Of a stretch of 53,414 bases of DNA, positions 17,801-25,394 are shown in pieces. The position numbers were made by a program, and so were the translations under genes. The DNA comes from an uncultured Bacteroidales bacterium. Its GTDB lineage: Bacteria; Bacteroidota; Bacteroidia; Bacteroidales; Paludibacteraceae. Positions within the stretch are counted from its first letter, which is position 1, and the number at the start of each line of letters is the position of its first letter. Below the pieces are notes generated by a model. That model was not told the origin of the DNA. It saw only the letters and a list, made by a program, of their open reading frames with translations, and ran no database searches. The stretch is from the NCBI GenBank assembly GCA_934725535.1, contig CAKVBV010000006.1, positions 1 through 53,414 on the forward strand, in the 5' to 3' direction.

Positions 17801-18941
17801 ACTTGCCGTCGGCGGTGCGTGCGGTGAGCGTCACGTTGTCATGGTACGGCAGGTTGGGCATTCCGAACAGTTCTTGGAAGCGGGGACGCACGGTCTTGTA
17901 CTCAATATCGATATCCACTTTGCCGTTCCACGGCCAGCGTGTGGATATGCCGCGTAGCCGCATGGTCTCGAGTACCGCGTAGCCGATAGCGGATTCCGAT
18001 GCCTTGCTCTTGGTGCCGTCGGCAAAGACGGCTTTCACCGTGTAGCGACCCAGTGCGGGGCGCACGGGGATAGTGTCCCGCAAGTGCGTCTCGTTGGTTG
18101 TCTTGGTGCGCACGGTCCTGTTGATGGCAACGTCCCATGCCTCTGCCGTGATTTCGTAACTGACGGCATCGGGCACTGCGTCCCATGTGACGGTAACGCC
18201 TGTGGTGTCGCCCTGTGTGGCTTGTACGTTGGCAGGTCCTGCTGTCGCTTCCCGAACGGGGCGCACAGAAAGACCGAAGTAGCGGTGGCTGTAGTGGCGG
18301 TCGTGGTTTCCCGAACTGAAGTCGAGGTACCATGCGCAGTTCGGGATACGGCTGATGAGCGACGAATACCAATAATTGCCGATACTTCCTGCATAGTTGA
18401 TGTCCGTGCTGTTGCGCTGCCCCGTAGCAGGGAGGAATATATAGTTGCTGTTGGTCTTGCTTGTTACTTGGTAGCCGTTCACACCGTTCTGCGTTGTCCA
18501 CGTCCATGTGCATTGTTTGCGCAACTCCGTCCACTCTGCATCGGTGGGCATACGCCATTCTTCGCCCCAGTTGGCGGTAGCGGCATCGTCCTCTGGGTCT
18601 AACGTAGTTTTGTCGTCAGTAAAGCCATTGTCGCCGTAACTTGCATCGTAGCAGTACTTGGTGAGTTTGTTGTACGCCCCATTGGCGTGCTTGTAGGTTG
18701 CCCACGAGTAGTCGGCTTTTGTGGTGGTCTCGCCCCAAGCGTAGTAGTTGCCGTAGCCTTCGGGCGTGGTGGCACCGACGTTGCACGATGCCCATCTGAT
18801 GCCGCTCGGCAGACCGAGGTCAACGGCTTGTACATCAGCGGGTGCTTGTGCCTTGGCGGTAGGTGTTTGTGCGCTTGCCTGTGTGCCTGCGCCCGCAAGA
18901 GCAAGGACTGCAAGAGCGATGGTGAGGATTGATTTCTTCAT
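14889..18941 (-). CDS. Large secreted protein: FISUMP domain, Fn3-like modules, InlB-like repeats, sorting-like tail
   Basis: 1350 aa with a signal peptide (LTIALAVLALAGAGTQASAQ). A FISUMP domain (about 40-230) opens with VDLGLPSGIRWASCNVGA and ends at SVRPV. Fn3-like modules alternating with an Ig-like module (PWNGKVDIDIEY) follow to about residue 1070. Three InlB-type repeats (about 1073-1300) share GTVTADK, YGETVTLTITP and FTMPA motifs. The last 30 residues are the tail RKILRDGQVLILRNG...TLTG shared with other proteins here. It is probably a cell-surface adhesin or scaffold. The FISUMP variable block (18268-18419) differs strongly from that of the otherwise close copy at 28497. Confidence 0.85.
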   Translation of the reverse strand: MKKSILTIALAVLALAGAGTQASAQTPTAKAQAPADVQAVDLGLPSGIRWASCNVGATTPEGYGNYYAWGETTTKADYSWATYKHANGAYNKLTKYCYDASYGDNGFTDDKTTLDPEDDAATANWGEEWRMPTDAEWTELRKQCTWTWTTQNGVNGYQVTSKTNSNYIFLPATGQRNSTDINYAGSIGNYWYSSLISRIPNCAWYLDFSSGNHDRHYSHRYFGLSVRPVREATAGPANVQATQGDTTGVTVTWDAVPDAVSYEITAEAWDVAINRTVRTKTTNETHLRDTIPVRPALGRYTVKAVFADGTKSKASESAIGYAVLETMRLRGISTRWPWNGKVDIDIEYKTVRPRFQELFGMPNLPYHDNVTLTARTADGKLLPMRTLEKEPAVDKNYTVNRRTVQNGEQPEAISNKIFSGSGWLRIVWNADADTLGINAPGTTITLTASDDYAHITDSATVDVNTTKPEFIFLTEKDTVVSFPWAARWADEASRSLNMQDGTDIQIRVITRYGTDTTLVFDEKQLSDEGGICRWKTNDAFGVIPVVVLDSNRATAEKTVYKSKFFRYVTKNPVTVEPLSGNKLNIWWTGSGDCTYYQVIRREVNRDGTRSAWGNMAPVSTYDTDMWGYPAGTGRYIDIGIVGGKTYEYAVLPIYYDPDTHDAITAPLTDSTFWSAGRVPVDITLDAQPVEQSSIALTWTDISDAYSYDIYRDNGNGQYQKITNVPYTATTFTDTRVEPGKRYTYKAVAFNYKGDTLETSDPVDAYAQLDALYLYNLQPRFPWNGLVDIFVGYRSAREVQTDGTPHFQVVAVSGNDTLAVKTLTLASAQTLDPNDFTLPADGTPQRLVWDARTDLGANNYPKGLVLTVSCARVEPYQEAATTKAFEGGYANGGFVPLDLRRTPEVQLGSPTTIYTDLGWFEGATRLEVFVNGTSVFSTTDENNDSFTVGKEQLTIWGTNTLKLKSDNGIEQTAQIKYPDFVFTATQGNRDSIIVVWNSLDDVRAYSIRRRAANTADAFVEVALVSDTTRWADTSEETFIGEFEYTIMPLLANNEEAGPQPAAVIGYRAQDIARPVTVMPTEHGTVTADKPTARYGETVTLTITPAEGYAFDQLTVKDGETDIPVSTPAEGTCTFTMPAADVVVSATFKAINYTVTTASAENGTLTADKQTAHYGDIVTLTITPATGYELDQLTVKDGETDIPVSTPAEGTYTFTMPANNVTVSATFYKKAEYSISITLAGNGSVIASKATTYEGDTVEMIVTPAVGYELEELRVLENGKTDVDVVHIAENDYTFIMPAGDVVISAKFVKIKTAVDAVNAPSDVASRKILRDGQVLILRNGKTYTLTGAEVK
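18268..18419 (-). other. Lectin-like variable block H
   Basis: About 50 codons before SVRPV in the FISUMP domain of the 1350-aa protein. Many codons are NNC, in the positions where the copy at 28650-28799 carries other NNC codons. Confidence 0.6.
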
Positions 18942-18984
18942 AATGCGTTGAATTTAGTTTGGCGGTTATATGTTGATTCGGTTG

Positions 18985-19015
18985 CAAAGGTACGATTTAT
19001 TAAGCATATATGCAA
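18985..19015 (-). promoter_or_regulatory. Promoter of the large FISUMP/InlB gene (minus strand)
   Basis: CAAAGGTA at 18985-18992 (TACCTTTG), 20 bases, CAA at 19013-19015 (TTG). Confidence 0.7.
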
Positions 19016-19209
19016 ATTTTGAACATAATAACATTCAAGAGTTTATACTATTCTGTGATCAATATCCGGCGTACCATTGCAACAACACTTTTACCGGACA
19101 GCAATAATTGAAAACAGACGATATGTTCTAAGGGGGTAATCAAACCCGCATAGTACAGGGGCGAGAATATGTGTATTTCCACACATTTTCGCCCTAATGT
19201 ATATCACAT

Positions 19210-19240
19210 TTGCATATCTCGAAAAAAAACACTAACTTTG
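19210..19240 (+). promoter_or_regulatory. Promoter of the nuclease-methylase gene
   Basis: TTG at 19210-19212, 20 bases, TAACTTTG at 19233-19240. It predicts a leader of about 270 nt, unusually long for this window, that contains a G8 run, a perfect hairpin (19388-19425) and a degenerate P1 palindrome. Confidence 0.65.
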
Positions 19241-19387
19241 CAAACTTGATATAACAAACTTATAATATATTGAATATGAACGTTTTGGCGAATATCTGCA
19301 CTGGGGGGGGTAAAATACTTCTTCGCAACCGGAAAACACAAGGCATAAAGGGCATTGCAGCCCTGTCGGTAACAAACATATCCGATA

Positions 19388-19425
19388 CACTCGCACACTG
19401 CGGCATTGTCCGCAGTGTGCGAGTG
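19388..19425. promoter_or_regulatory. Perfect 16-bp hairpin in the nuclease-methylase leader
   Basis: Arms CACTCGCACACTGCGG / CCGCAGTGTGCGAGTG around the loop CATTGT. No T run follows, so it is more likely an RNA structure or binding site in the leader than an intrinsic terminator. Confidence 0.7.
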
Positions 19426-19450
19426 CTGTATATGCGGGGCAAAAGCATTG

Positions 19451-19470
19451 GCGACGCGGAATGCGTCGTC
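19451..19470. repeat. Degenerate P1 palindrome
   Basis: GCGACGCG...TGCGTCGTC with flanks TTG and CCCC that match the family, 47 bp before the methylase start. Confidence 0.7.
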
Positions 19471-19516
19471 CCCACAAATGCAGGCATATTGTATAACCTT
19501 ACATTTTAATCGTGCC

Positions 19517-22147
19517 ATGTATTCGCTCAAAGACAAAGAAGGCACGATTATCAACAACGTGCGCGAGGATTATTTCCAAGACTACGACTGCCGCAAACTG
19601 ATAGGCAATATCGATTTCAGCGTGGCTATCCGTCAGGAGGGCACCTACCGTATGGACGAGGTGGAGTATATGCTGTGGGCGGAAGCCAAACAGGGCAACA
19701 AACACCCCATCTACGAGAGTTTTATCCAACTCATTCTCACTATCGGCAAAGAGCGCACTATGGACAAAAACATGCCGCCTAAGTTCCTTGGTGCTTTCGA
19801 TGCCGAGAAGATCGCCTTTATCCCGTATAGTGCCGTGATGGAGGTGTTCAACCAAAACGATTTCAACTGGAATGTCACGCCTTCCGACCACGAGACCAAA
19901 GAGTTCAAGCAGTTGGAACGGATGGTGCGTGCCGAACTCAACAAGACGAGCCGCGATGCCGACAATATCTATGTCTTTGAGTTTGGCATCGACGACAAGG
20001 AACTGCGCCGGTTTATACGCGGCAGTATGGTCAGCGGGCGCGACCATATCCTGCGTATGCGCATCAACCACAACAACTTCAAAGCCATATACGAGAAATG
20101 GCGGCGCGATGTGATGCCTACCATCCATGTGAATTGGGACAGCGTCAAACGAAACGGACTGATAGATGCCGATTTCTATCTGGCGGATTTGATAGCGGGC
20201 GAAGACAACATCACCCTCTTGGACAAACTGCATGTCCTGCTCGACAAGACGCACTATGAGTTGGACCGGCAGGCTGATACCGACGGGCTGTTCTCGTCCA
20301 AACAGGTGCAGTTCCGCGACAATATGCAGGCACACAATATATTCTGGTCGAAATACACACGTCCGCCCAAGCAGGAGTACTGGGACAGAATCATCGAGCG
20401 GCGCGACCTGCTGGTGCCGCAGGATATCCGTGAACGCAAAGGCAGTTATTTCACACCGCCGCAATGGGTGGAACTCAGCCAGCAGTACCTCGCCGATGTA
20501 CTGGGCGAGAACTGGCAGGACGAATACTATATCTGGGACTGCTGTGCCGGCACGGGCAACCTGCTGGCGGGGCTGACCAACAAGTACAATATCTATGCTT
20601 CCACGCTCGACAAAGCCGATGTACGCGTGATGCAGGAGCGTATCGAGGAGATGGGGGACGGCAGCAACCTGCTCCCGTCCCACGTCTTCCAATTCGACTT
20701 TCTGAATGACAGTTTCGACGACCCCAAACTGCCACAATCCCTGCACGATATTCTCACAGACCCCGACAAACGCCGCCGACTCGTCATCTATATCAACCCG
20801 CCCTATGCGGAGGCGGGAAATAGAAGAACAGTAACAGGAGGAGGAACACCGACAACCGGTGTGGCAGTTTCACAACTAACTTACAAAAAATATGAAGAAG
20901 AAATAGGTTTAGCAGGGAGAGAATTATTTGTGCAATTTTTTATCCGTGTGTACCACGAAATCCCCTCCTGCACGCTTGCAGAATTTTCAAAGTTGAAAAT
21001 TCTGCAAGCGTCGAATTTCGCGGATTTCCGCAAAATCTTCCAAGCCAAATTGGAACGGCTGTTTATTGTCCCCGCGGCGACTTTTGATAACGTAAAAGGG
21101 CAATTCCCCATCGGATTCTTTATTTGGAATACTCAAGATAGAGCGAAATCATTTGAGGAAATAAAAGCAGATGTATATAACACGAAAGGGGATTTTATTG
21201 GTTATAAACACATAAATACAGAAAAGGATTTTCATTCTATTAATGATTGGATAATCCAAACGAGAAAACGACCAAATGCGATGCAGATTGCATGGCTATC
21301 CGCTCGTGGCTGCGATATGCAGGTACAGTCTTATAATTTCATAACAAATGACACCTCAAAAATACCTCATCCAAGAGGCTCATGGATAACAGATAAAAAC
21401 ATTGTTGAAGGCGCAATATATTTAGCAGTTTATCAATGTATAGAACATACGTGGCTGAACGACCGCGACCAGTTCCTGTACCCCAACGACGGCTGGAAGA
21501 CGGACTGGGCGTTTCTGTCGGACTGCCTGGCATACACCCTCTTCCACGGGCAGAACCGCATTTCCCACAGCGATGCTCTTGGGGGACGACGCGGCTCGCG
21601 TCGTCAAGGTGAAGATAATGGGGGGACGAATGGTACACCATCGGCAGCCGGCATCAACCACTGGATACCCTTCACGGAGCAGGAGTTGAACAGCCCCGAT
21701 TGTTTCCAATCGCACTTCATGTCCGATTTCCTTGCCGGCAAGATACGCCCCGAGCAGCCGCAACCCGCACAGACCCTCTTCAACGATAACGCCACAGCCA
21801 CCAACGGCGAAGCCCGACAACGTGAAACCAACAACGCGCAGCCGTATATCCCCAACGCCCATTTCACTCCGGCGGCGCAGGCGGTGATGGAAGCGGGGCG
21901 GCGGTTGTGGTACTACTACCTCCACTACCCCGAGAGCGGAAACGCACCGTTTGGCACGGTGATAGATGTGAACGCCTCGTTCTACGACATACGTGTCTTC
22001 TTCCAAGGGCGCAACGACAAGGGCAAGATGAACAACGACAGCGACGATGCCGAGTACATGCGCCTGCTCCGCGACCTGCGCCAAAAGCAGAAAGTGCTGG
22101 CACAGCAGATTGCCGAAAAAGTCTATCGGTACGGATTTCTGAAATAG
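19517..22147 (+). CDS. Type IIG-like restriction enzyme: PD-(D/E)XK nuclease plus N6-adenine methylase
   Basis: 876 aa from ATG at 19517. The N-terminus has a nuclease-like pattern, D33 then E56-A-K58 (LWAEAKQG). The methylase has motif I (CCAGTGNLLAGL, near residue 341) and catalytic motif IV N427-P-P-Y430. The C-terminal third probably recognises the target. One chain would both cut and methylate DNA. Bases about 20818-21430, just after motif IV, are clearly more AT-rich than the rest of the gene, suggesting replacement by recombination. A P1 palindrome at 21585 adds GRRGSRRQG in frame. A hypothetical gene follows 2 bp later. Confidence 0.78.
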   Translation: MYSLKDKEGTIINNVREDYFQDYDCRKLIGNIDFSVAIRQEGTYRMDEVEYMLWAEAKQGNKHPIYESFIQLILTIGKERTMDKNMPPKFLGAFDAEKIAFIPYSAVMEVFNQNDFNWNVTPSDHETKEFKQLERMVRAELNKTSRDADNIYVFEFGIDDKELRRFIRGSMVSGRDHILRMRINHNNFKAIYEKWRRDVMPTIHVNWDSVKRNGLIDADFYLADLIAGEDNITLLDKLHVLLDKTHYELDRQADTDGLFSSKQVQFRDNMQAHNIFWSKYTRPPKQEYWDRIIERRDLLVPQDIRERKGSYFTPPQWVELSQQYLADVLGENWQDEYYIWDCCAGTGNLLAGLTNKYNIYASTLDKADVRVMQERIEEMGDGSNLLPSHVFQFDFLNDSFDDPKLPQSLHDILTDPDKRRRLVIYINPPYAEAGNRRTVTGGGTPTTGVAVSQLTYKKYEEEIGLAGRELFVQFFIRVYHEIPSCTLAEFSKLKILQASNFADFRKIFQAKLERLFIVPAATFDNVKGQFPIGFFIWNTQDRAKSFEEIKADVYNTKGDFIGYKHINTEKDFHSINDWIIQTRKRPNAMQIAWLSARGCDMQVQSYNFITNDTSKIPHPRGSWITDKNIVEGAIYLAVYQCIEHTWLNDRDQFLYPNDGWKTDWAFLSDCLAYTLFHGQNRISHSDALGGRRGSRRQGEDNGGTNGTPSAAGINHWIPFTEQELNSPDCFQSHFMSDFLAGKIRPEQPQPAQTLFNDNATATNGEARQRETNNAQPYIPNAHFTPAAQAVMEAGRRLWYYYLHYPESGNAPFGTVIDVNASFYDIRVFFQGRNDKGKMNNDSDDAEYMRLLRDLRQKQKVLAQQIAEKVYRYGFLK
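21585..21605. repeat. P1 palindrome inside the methylase gene
   Basis: GACGACGCG / CGCGTCGTC around GCT (opposite orientation), read in frame within a Gly/Arg-rich insertion. Confidence 0.9.
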
Positions 22148-22149
22148 CC

Positions 22150-23031
22150 ATGATGTCCGAAGAAGATACATTGCTGCTCCATCTGATACGTGCCACTGCC
22201 ATCGACGGTGGCGGTGTGCCCGACGAGGTCCTGCTGCGCGAGGCGCGGGCACACATCCGTACATTCACCCAAGCGTGTAACTGCGGTCGGCAGAACCTGT
22301 ACCAAAAAGGCGACGACAAGCCCAGTCTCAAATACGGCAATGATTATATGGCACGCTCGCGGGCAGCGTTGTCCGGAGAGGGCTATGCCTACACCCACCA
22401 TCATCTGCTGCAGATAATGGCGGTGTTCTACGTCCTGCTGCGCCGACCGCGTATGCGTACCCAATACAGCAGACACCTCTGGTATATCGACACGCTGTGC
22501 CAACTCATTGACGACAACCTGCTCAACAACTGCCGGGAAACCATCTTTCCTTACCGGAACCAAATAAAGGCATTGGCAGACCGCATCGACCGCATCAACC
22601 AGCCCGACCTGTTCTACGGAGAGTGTTTGTCGCCCCTGCCTTTTACGCCGAAACCACAAAAACCAACCAATATGGGAGATACCTACAACATTCAGATGAA
22701 CAGCGGGTGCGGTGATTTTATTGCCAACGGCGGCACCAAAAATATCACCAACCACTATCCGCAGCAGTCCGCACAGCAAAAAGAAGGAACACTCTTTGCC
22801 TACATCGACCTCACCGCCTGTACGCCCCGCGAGGCACAGCAGGCGGAGGAAACGCTACGGAGCGTGGCGCACAAGTCGCCCAAAGAGATTGCGGGTGCAG
22901 TACACGATTTGGAGCGTGCCTGCCTGCTTCGCAAAGCCGACAAGATAGCGGGGTTTGTACGCGAATTCAACAACCATTTCGGGACGAACCTCAACGAGCA
23001 GTCGTTTTACAGCGCCTACCGCAATACATAA
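22150..23031 (+). CDS. Hypothetical protein coupled to the nuclease-methylase
   Basis: 293 aa from ATG at 22150, or from the adjacent ATG at 22153, 2 bp after the methylase stop, so the two are probably translationally coupled. The N-terminal part (about 1-160) is helical and rich in Arg and Tyr. A middle segment (IQMNSGCGDFIANGG) reads like short beta-repeats, and the C-terminal 90 residues look like a helical bundle. I do not recognise a family. Its position suggests a partner or regulator of the restriction enzyme. Confidence 0.7.
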   Translation: MMSEEDTLLLHLIRATAIDGGGVPDEVLLREARAHIRTFTQACNCGRQNLYQKGDDKPSLKYGNDYMARSRAALSGEGYAYTHHHLLQIMAVFYVLLRRPRMRTQYSRHLWYIDTLCQLIDDNLLNNCRETIFPYRNQIKALADRIDRINQPDLFYGECLSPLPFTPKPQKPTNMGDTYNIQMNSGCGDFIANGGTKNITNHYPQQSAQQKEGTLFAYIDLTACTPREAQQAEETLRSVAHKSPKEIAGAVHDLERACLLRKADKIAGFVREFNNHFGTNLNEQSFYSAYRNT

Positions 23032-23102
23032 CGCACCCATAATTTTTCATAAATTCTCATAACGGCAGCAGAAAAAACACTTTTCTTACTGCGCTTGTTA
23101 TC

Positions 23103-23132
23103 AGCCGATTAGTCCGCTAATCGGCTATTTTT
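23103..23132 (+). terminator. Rho-independent terminator
   Basis: AGCCGATTAG / CTAATCGGCT with loop TCCG followed by ATTTTTG, about 70 bp after the hypothetical gene. Confidence 0.85.
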
Positions 23133-23176
23133 GTCCATAGATTTTCATACACTTCGAAAGGGGCGGATTCTTTCCC

Positions 23177-23184
23177 TACCTTTG
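23177..23184 (+). promoter_or_regulatory. -7 element before the 107-aa protein gene
   Basis: TACCTTTG, with TTC rather than TTG at the expected upstream distance. A weaker promoter candidate. Confidence 0.45.
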
Positions 23185-23247
23185 CGGTGTCTTCGAGGCG
23201 CAAGGCGATGTTGCCTGAGCGTAAACAACGAAGACGCATATCGCAAT

Positions 23248-23571
23248 ATGAAAATAAATATCAAGAGTATGCCCATACGTGGCAGCAAAGGTACGCGGAC
23301 AATGATGCAGTTGCACGGGCGCGTGGGAAATGTGGTGTATTACGTGCGCGACGGCAGGCAGTATCTGCGCCGCTATGCCGTGCCGGGCGGCACAGCCACC
23401 GAGCGTCAGCGGCTCCACCGCCGTCTGTTCGCCGCCGCCGTGGAGAACGCTGGCATCGTCTATCGCAGTCCGCACCTGCGCAAACCCTACGAGCAACTGT
23501 GGATAGAACACGGCGACTGCCGCCGCATGACCCTCTACAACTACATCGTACGGAGATTTATGCAGCAATAA
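23248..23571 (+). CDS. 107-aa basic protein, phage/element type
   Basis: Starts at ATG 23248, downstream of the promoter element at 23177. It is Arg-rich, with GRVGNVVYYVRDGRQYLRR near the N-terminus, a pattern I associate with small Bacteroidetes element proteins of the DUF6266 kind, then a helical, basic C-terminal half. The function is unknown; nucleic-acid binding or a structural role would fit the charge. It may be a distant relative of the two small proteins at 26426 and 26866. Confidence 0.65.
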   Translation: MKINIKSMPIRGSKGTRTMMQLHGRVGNVVYYVRDGRQYLRRYAVPGGTATERQRLHRRLFAAAVENAGIVYRSPHLRKPYEQLWIEHGDCRRMTLYNYIVRRFMQQ

Positions 23572-23580
23572 CCGACCCGA

Positions 23581-23616
23581 AACATATAATTATCCACGAA
23601 TGAACCATTAATTCAC
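23581..23616. repeat. P3 AT-rich repeat unit
   Basis: AACATATAATTATCC to CCATTAATTC, 9 bp after the stop codon of the 107-aa protein gene. A direct copy of the left arm of the stem-loop at 23629. Confidence 0.75.
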
Positions 23617-23628
23617 TATGAGAAGAAA

Positions 23629-23705
23629 AACATATAATTATCCGTGTAATTAATCATTAATTCATAGTGGGAAATTAATGGCTGATTCGCGGATAATTAT
23701 ATGTT
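23629..23705. repeat. P3 inverted pair, 77-bp stem-loop
   Basis: AACATATAATTATCCG at 23629 is mirrored by CGGATAATTATATGTT ending at 23705, with a second inner inverted pair (ATTAATT). It sits just upstream of the vapE gene. A similar structure is at 27482-27567. Confidence 0.8.
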
Positions 23706-23730
23706 CCCAAAACCACAAAAACACTGTATA

Positions 23731-25077
23731 ATGGAAAAGAAGAAAAAGAAAGAGAAAGACAGTCGCCAGCAAGTGGCATCGGACTGGATACAGGAAAACT
23801 ACCTCCAATTCAACCGTCTCCGCGTCGATACCGTCAGGCAGCGCATACAATTGACCTCCCCAACCCCTCCAAAGGAGGGGCTCGACGGATGCTCTGTAAG
23901 CCCCCTCTCTGAGGGGGTTGGGGGAGTCTGGGTTAGGGGAGGTCATGGAGGGAGTCATGGTCTCTGGCGCGACCTCTCCGACCGCGACATCAACGATATG
24001 GTGTGCCTCTGTGCCGCCGAGACCGGCGCCCCCGTCTCCGACAAGGAGATATACACCGTACTCAACTCCAACGCCCTCCCGCAGGTACACCCACTGCGCG
24101 AGTATATCTGCCGCCAAGCCCCCTACGACCCGCAACGCGAACCCAACTACATCGGCTTCCTCGCCGACATGGTGCACCTCACCAACCCCGACAAACAGGC
24201 GTGGTGGCGCGAGTGCTTCTCGCGGTGGTTCATCGCCATGGTCGCCACGTGGCTACAGGACGAGACGGTCAACCAGCAGGTGCTCGTGCTGGTCGGCAAG
24301 CAGGGTATCTACAAGACCACGTGGCTCGAACGCCTCCTGCCGCCCGAGTTGCAGCACTTCGGCAGCAAGTTCAACGGCGATTTCAACAAGGACGACCGGC
24401 TCCGCCTTGCCGAGTTCGGACTTATCAACCTCGACGAAATCGACGCCATGACACCCCGCGAACTCAACAAGATGAAATCGCTCATCACCGCCTCCGACAT
24501 CAACGAGCGCAATGTCTATAACCGCCTCAAGGAGCGGCGCCTCCGCCTTGCCTCCTTCTGCGCCAGCGGAAACAAACGCGAGTTCCTCTCCGACATCACG
24601 GGCAACCGCCGCTGGCTGGCTTTCGAAGTGGAGAACATCGACAACCCCTTCTTCGCCATGCCATCGTTCCCCTACGGGCGGCTCTATGCGCAGGCGAGGT
24701 ATATGGTGGAGGAGATACACTACCCCTTCTGGTTCGAGCAGGACGACATCGCCCGCATCGAGGAGCAGAACAGCGATTTCCGCGCCTGCGAAAGCGAGGA
24801 GCAACTCCTGCCCGTACTCTTCGACATCCCCGCAGAGGGGGCAACAGGTGAGCAAGTAAAGTTCCTCACGACGGCGCAAATCAGCCAAAAACTCATTGAT
24901 TTCGGTGCCATAAAACGCCCCATGGCGCTCAACCGGCTCGGGATGCTGCTCACCCGTATGGGCTTCCGACGGGTAGCAAAAGGCAAACAGCGCATTTACG
25001 GATGGATTGTATATCAACGACTTACGGACGAAATCCATACAAATGAGCATTCTTTTGCACGACAAGAAGGTGAGTAG
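23731..25077 (+). CDS. VapE-type (virulence-associated E) P-loop ATPase/helicase
   Basis: About 448 aa from ATG at 23731; an ATG at 23701 falls inside the P3 stem and is less likely. The core has Walker A GKQGIYKT (near residue 191), Walker B LINLDEIDAM and the family segment SGNKREFLSDITGNRRWL. VapE-family proteins are superfamily-3-like helicases of phages, satellites and islands and probably act in element replication. Between the N-terminal helix and the first core strand, a 92-bp double P2 repeat (23853-23944) is read in frame as a roughly 30-residue Gly/Pro/Ser-rich insert. The gene ends inside a 21-bp-arm palindrome. Confidence 0.88.
   Translation: MEKKKKKEKDSRQQVASDWIQENYLQFNRLRVDTVRQRIQLTSPTPPKEGLDGCSVSPLSEGVGGVWVRGGHGGSHGLWRDLSDRDINDMVCLCAAETGAPVSDKEIYTVLNSNALPQVHPLREYICRQAPYDPQREPNYIGFLADMVHLTNPDKQAWWRECFSRWFIAMVATWLQDETVNQQVLVLVGKQGIYKTTWLERLLPPELQHFGSKFNGDFNKDDRLRLAEFGLINLDEIDAMTPRELNKMKSLITASDINERNVYNRLKERRLRLASFCASGNKREFLSDITGNRRWLAFEVENIDNPFFAMPSFPYGRLYAQARYMVEEIHYPFWFEQDDIARIEEQNSDFRACESEEQLLPVLFDIPAEGATGEQVKFLTTAQISQKLIDFGAIKRPMALNRLGMLLTRMGFRRVAKGKQRIYGWIVYQRLTDEIHTNEHSFARQEGE
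23853..23944. repeat. Double P2 repeat inside the vapE gene
   Basis: Starts GACCTCCCCAACCCCTCC and ends GGGTTAGGGGAGGTC, with two face-to-face units. The whole 92-bp block can fold into one large hairpin and is an open reading frame in phase with the gene. Confidence 0.9.
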
Positions 25078-25165
25078 GTGAGTAAGTAGAGTAAGTAGTT
25101 TATACCTTTACACGTATGTATGTGTATATATAGTTTTCAGAACTTACTTACTCTACTTACTCACC
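25077..25165. promoter_or_regulatory. Inverted repeat with 21-bp perfect arms after vapE
   Basis: The left arm, 25077-25097, begins GGTGAGTAAGTAGAG; the right arm, 25145-25165, is its exact complement. The AT-rich 47-base loop lacks a terminator T run. Each arm is itself made of GTAAGTA-like steps. It may be a replication or packaging site of the element, or a weak terminator. Confidence 0.7.
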
Positions 25166-25202
25166 CTACCTATCCACCTTATATCCACCTTACTTTTTAA
25201 TT

Positions 25203-25379
25203 ATGAATGATGAAATTATGAATAAATTATTTGAAGAACGGAACAAGACGATAGTGCGCATCTTCGGCGCACTCTACGGCACCATGCCCACCATGACCCT
25301 ATACGCCCGCATCGGACAGGACTTCCACCTCTCCGAAGAAACCGTCCGCAAACTCATCCGCGGTATGCGGAATGGGTAA
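25203..25379 (+). CDS. 58-aa helix-turn-helix-like protein
   Basis: ATG at 25203, stop TAA at 25377. The sequence MNDEIMNKLFEERNKTIVR leads into a helical part with SEETVRKLIRGM that looks like a recognition helix. It is small and basic, directly after vapE on the same strand, so it could be a regulator or DNA-binding accessory of the element. There is no clear family match. Confidence 0.55.
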   Translation: MNDEIMNKLFEERNKTIVRIFGALYGTMPTMTLYARIGQDFHLSEETVRKLIRGMRNG

Positions 25380-25394
25380 TTTGGAATGCGTATG

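Noticed and set aside
19303..19310. G8 run in the leader of the nuclease-methylase gene as a phase-variation switch
   Set aside because: Loss of one G would shift the upstream frame into the methylase frame, but a TAA at 19370-19372 closes that frame before the start codon, so no fusion can form. A transcriptional effect remains untested.
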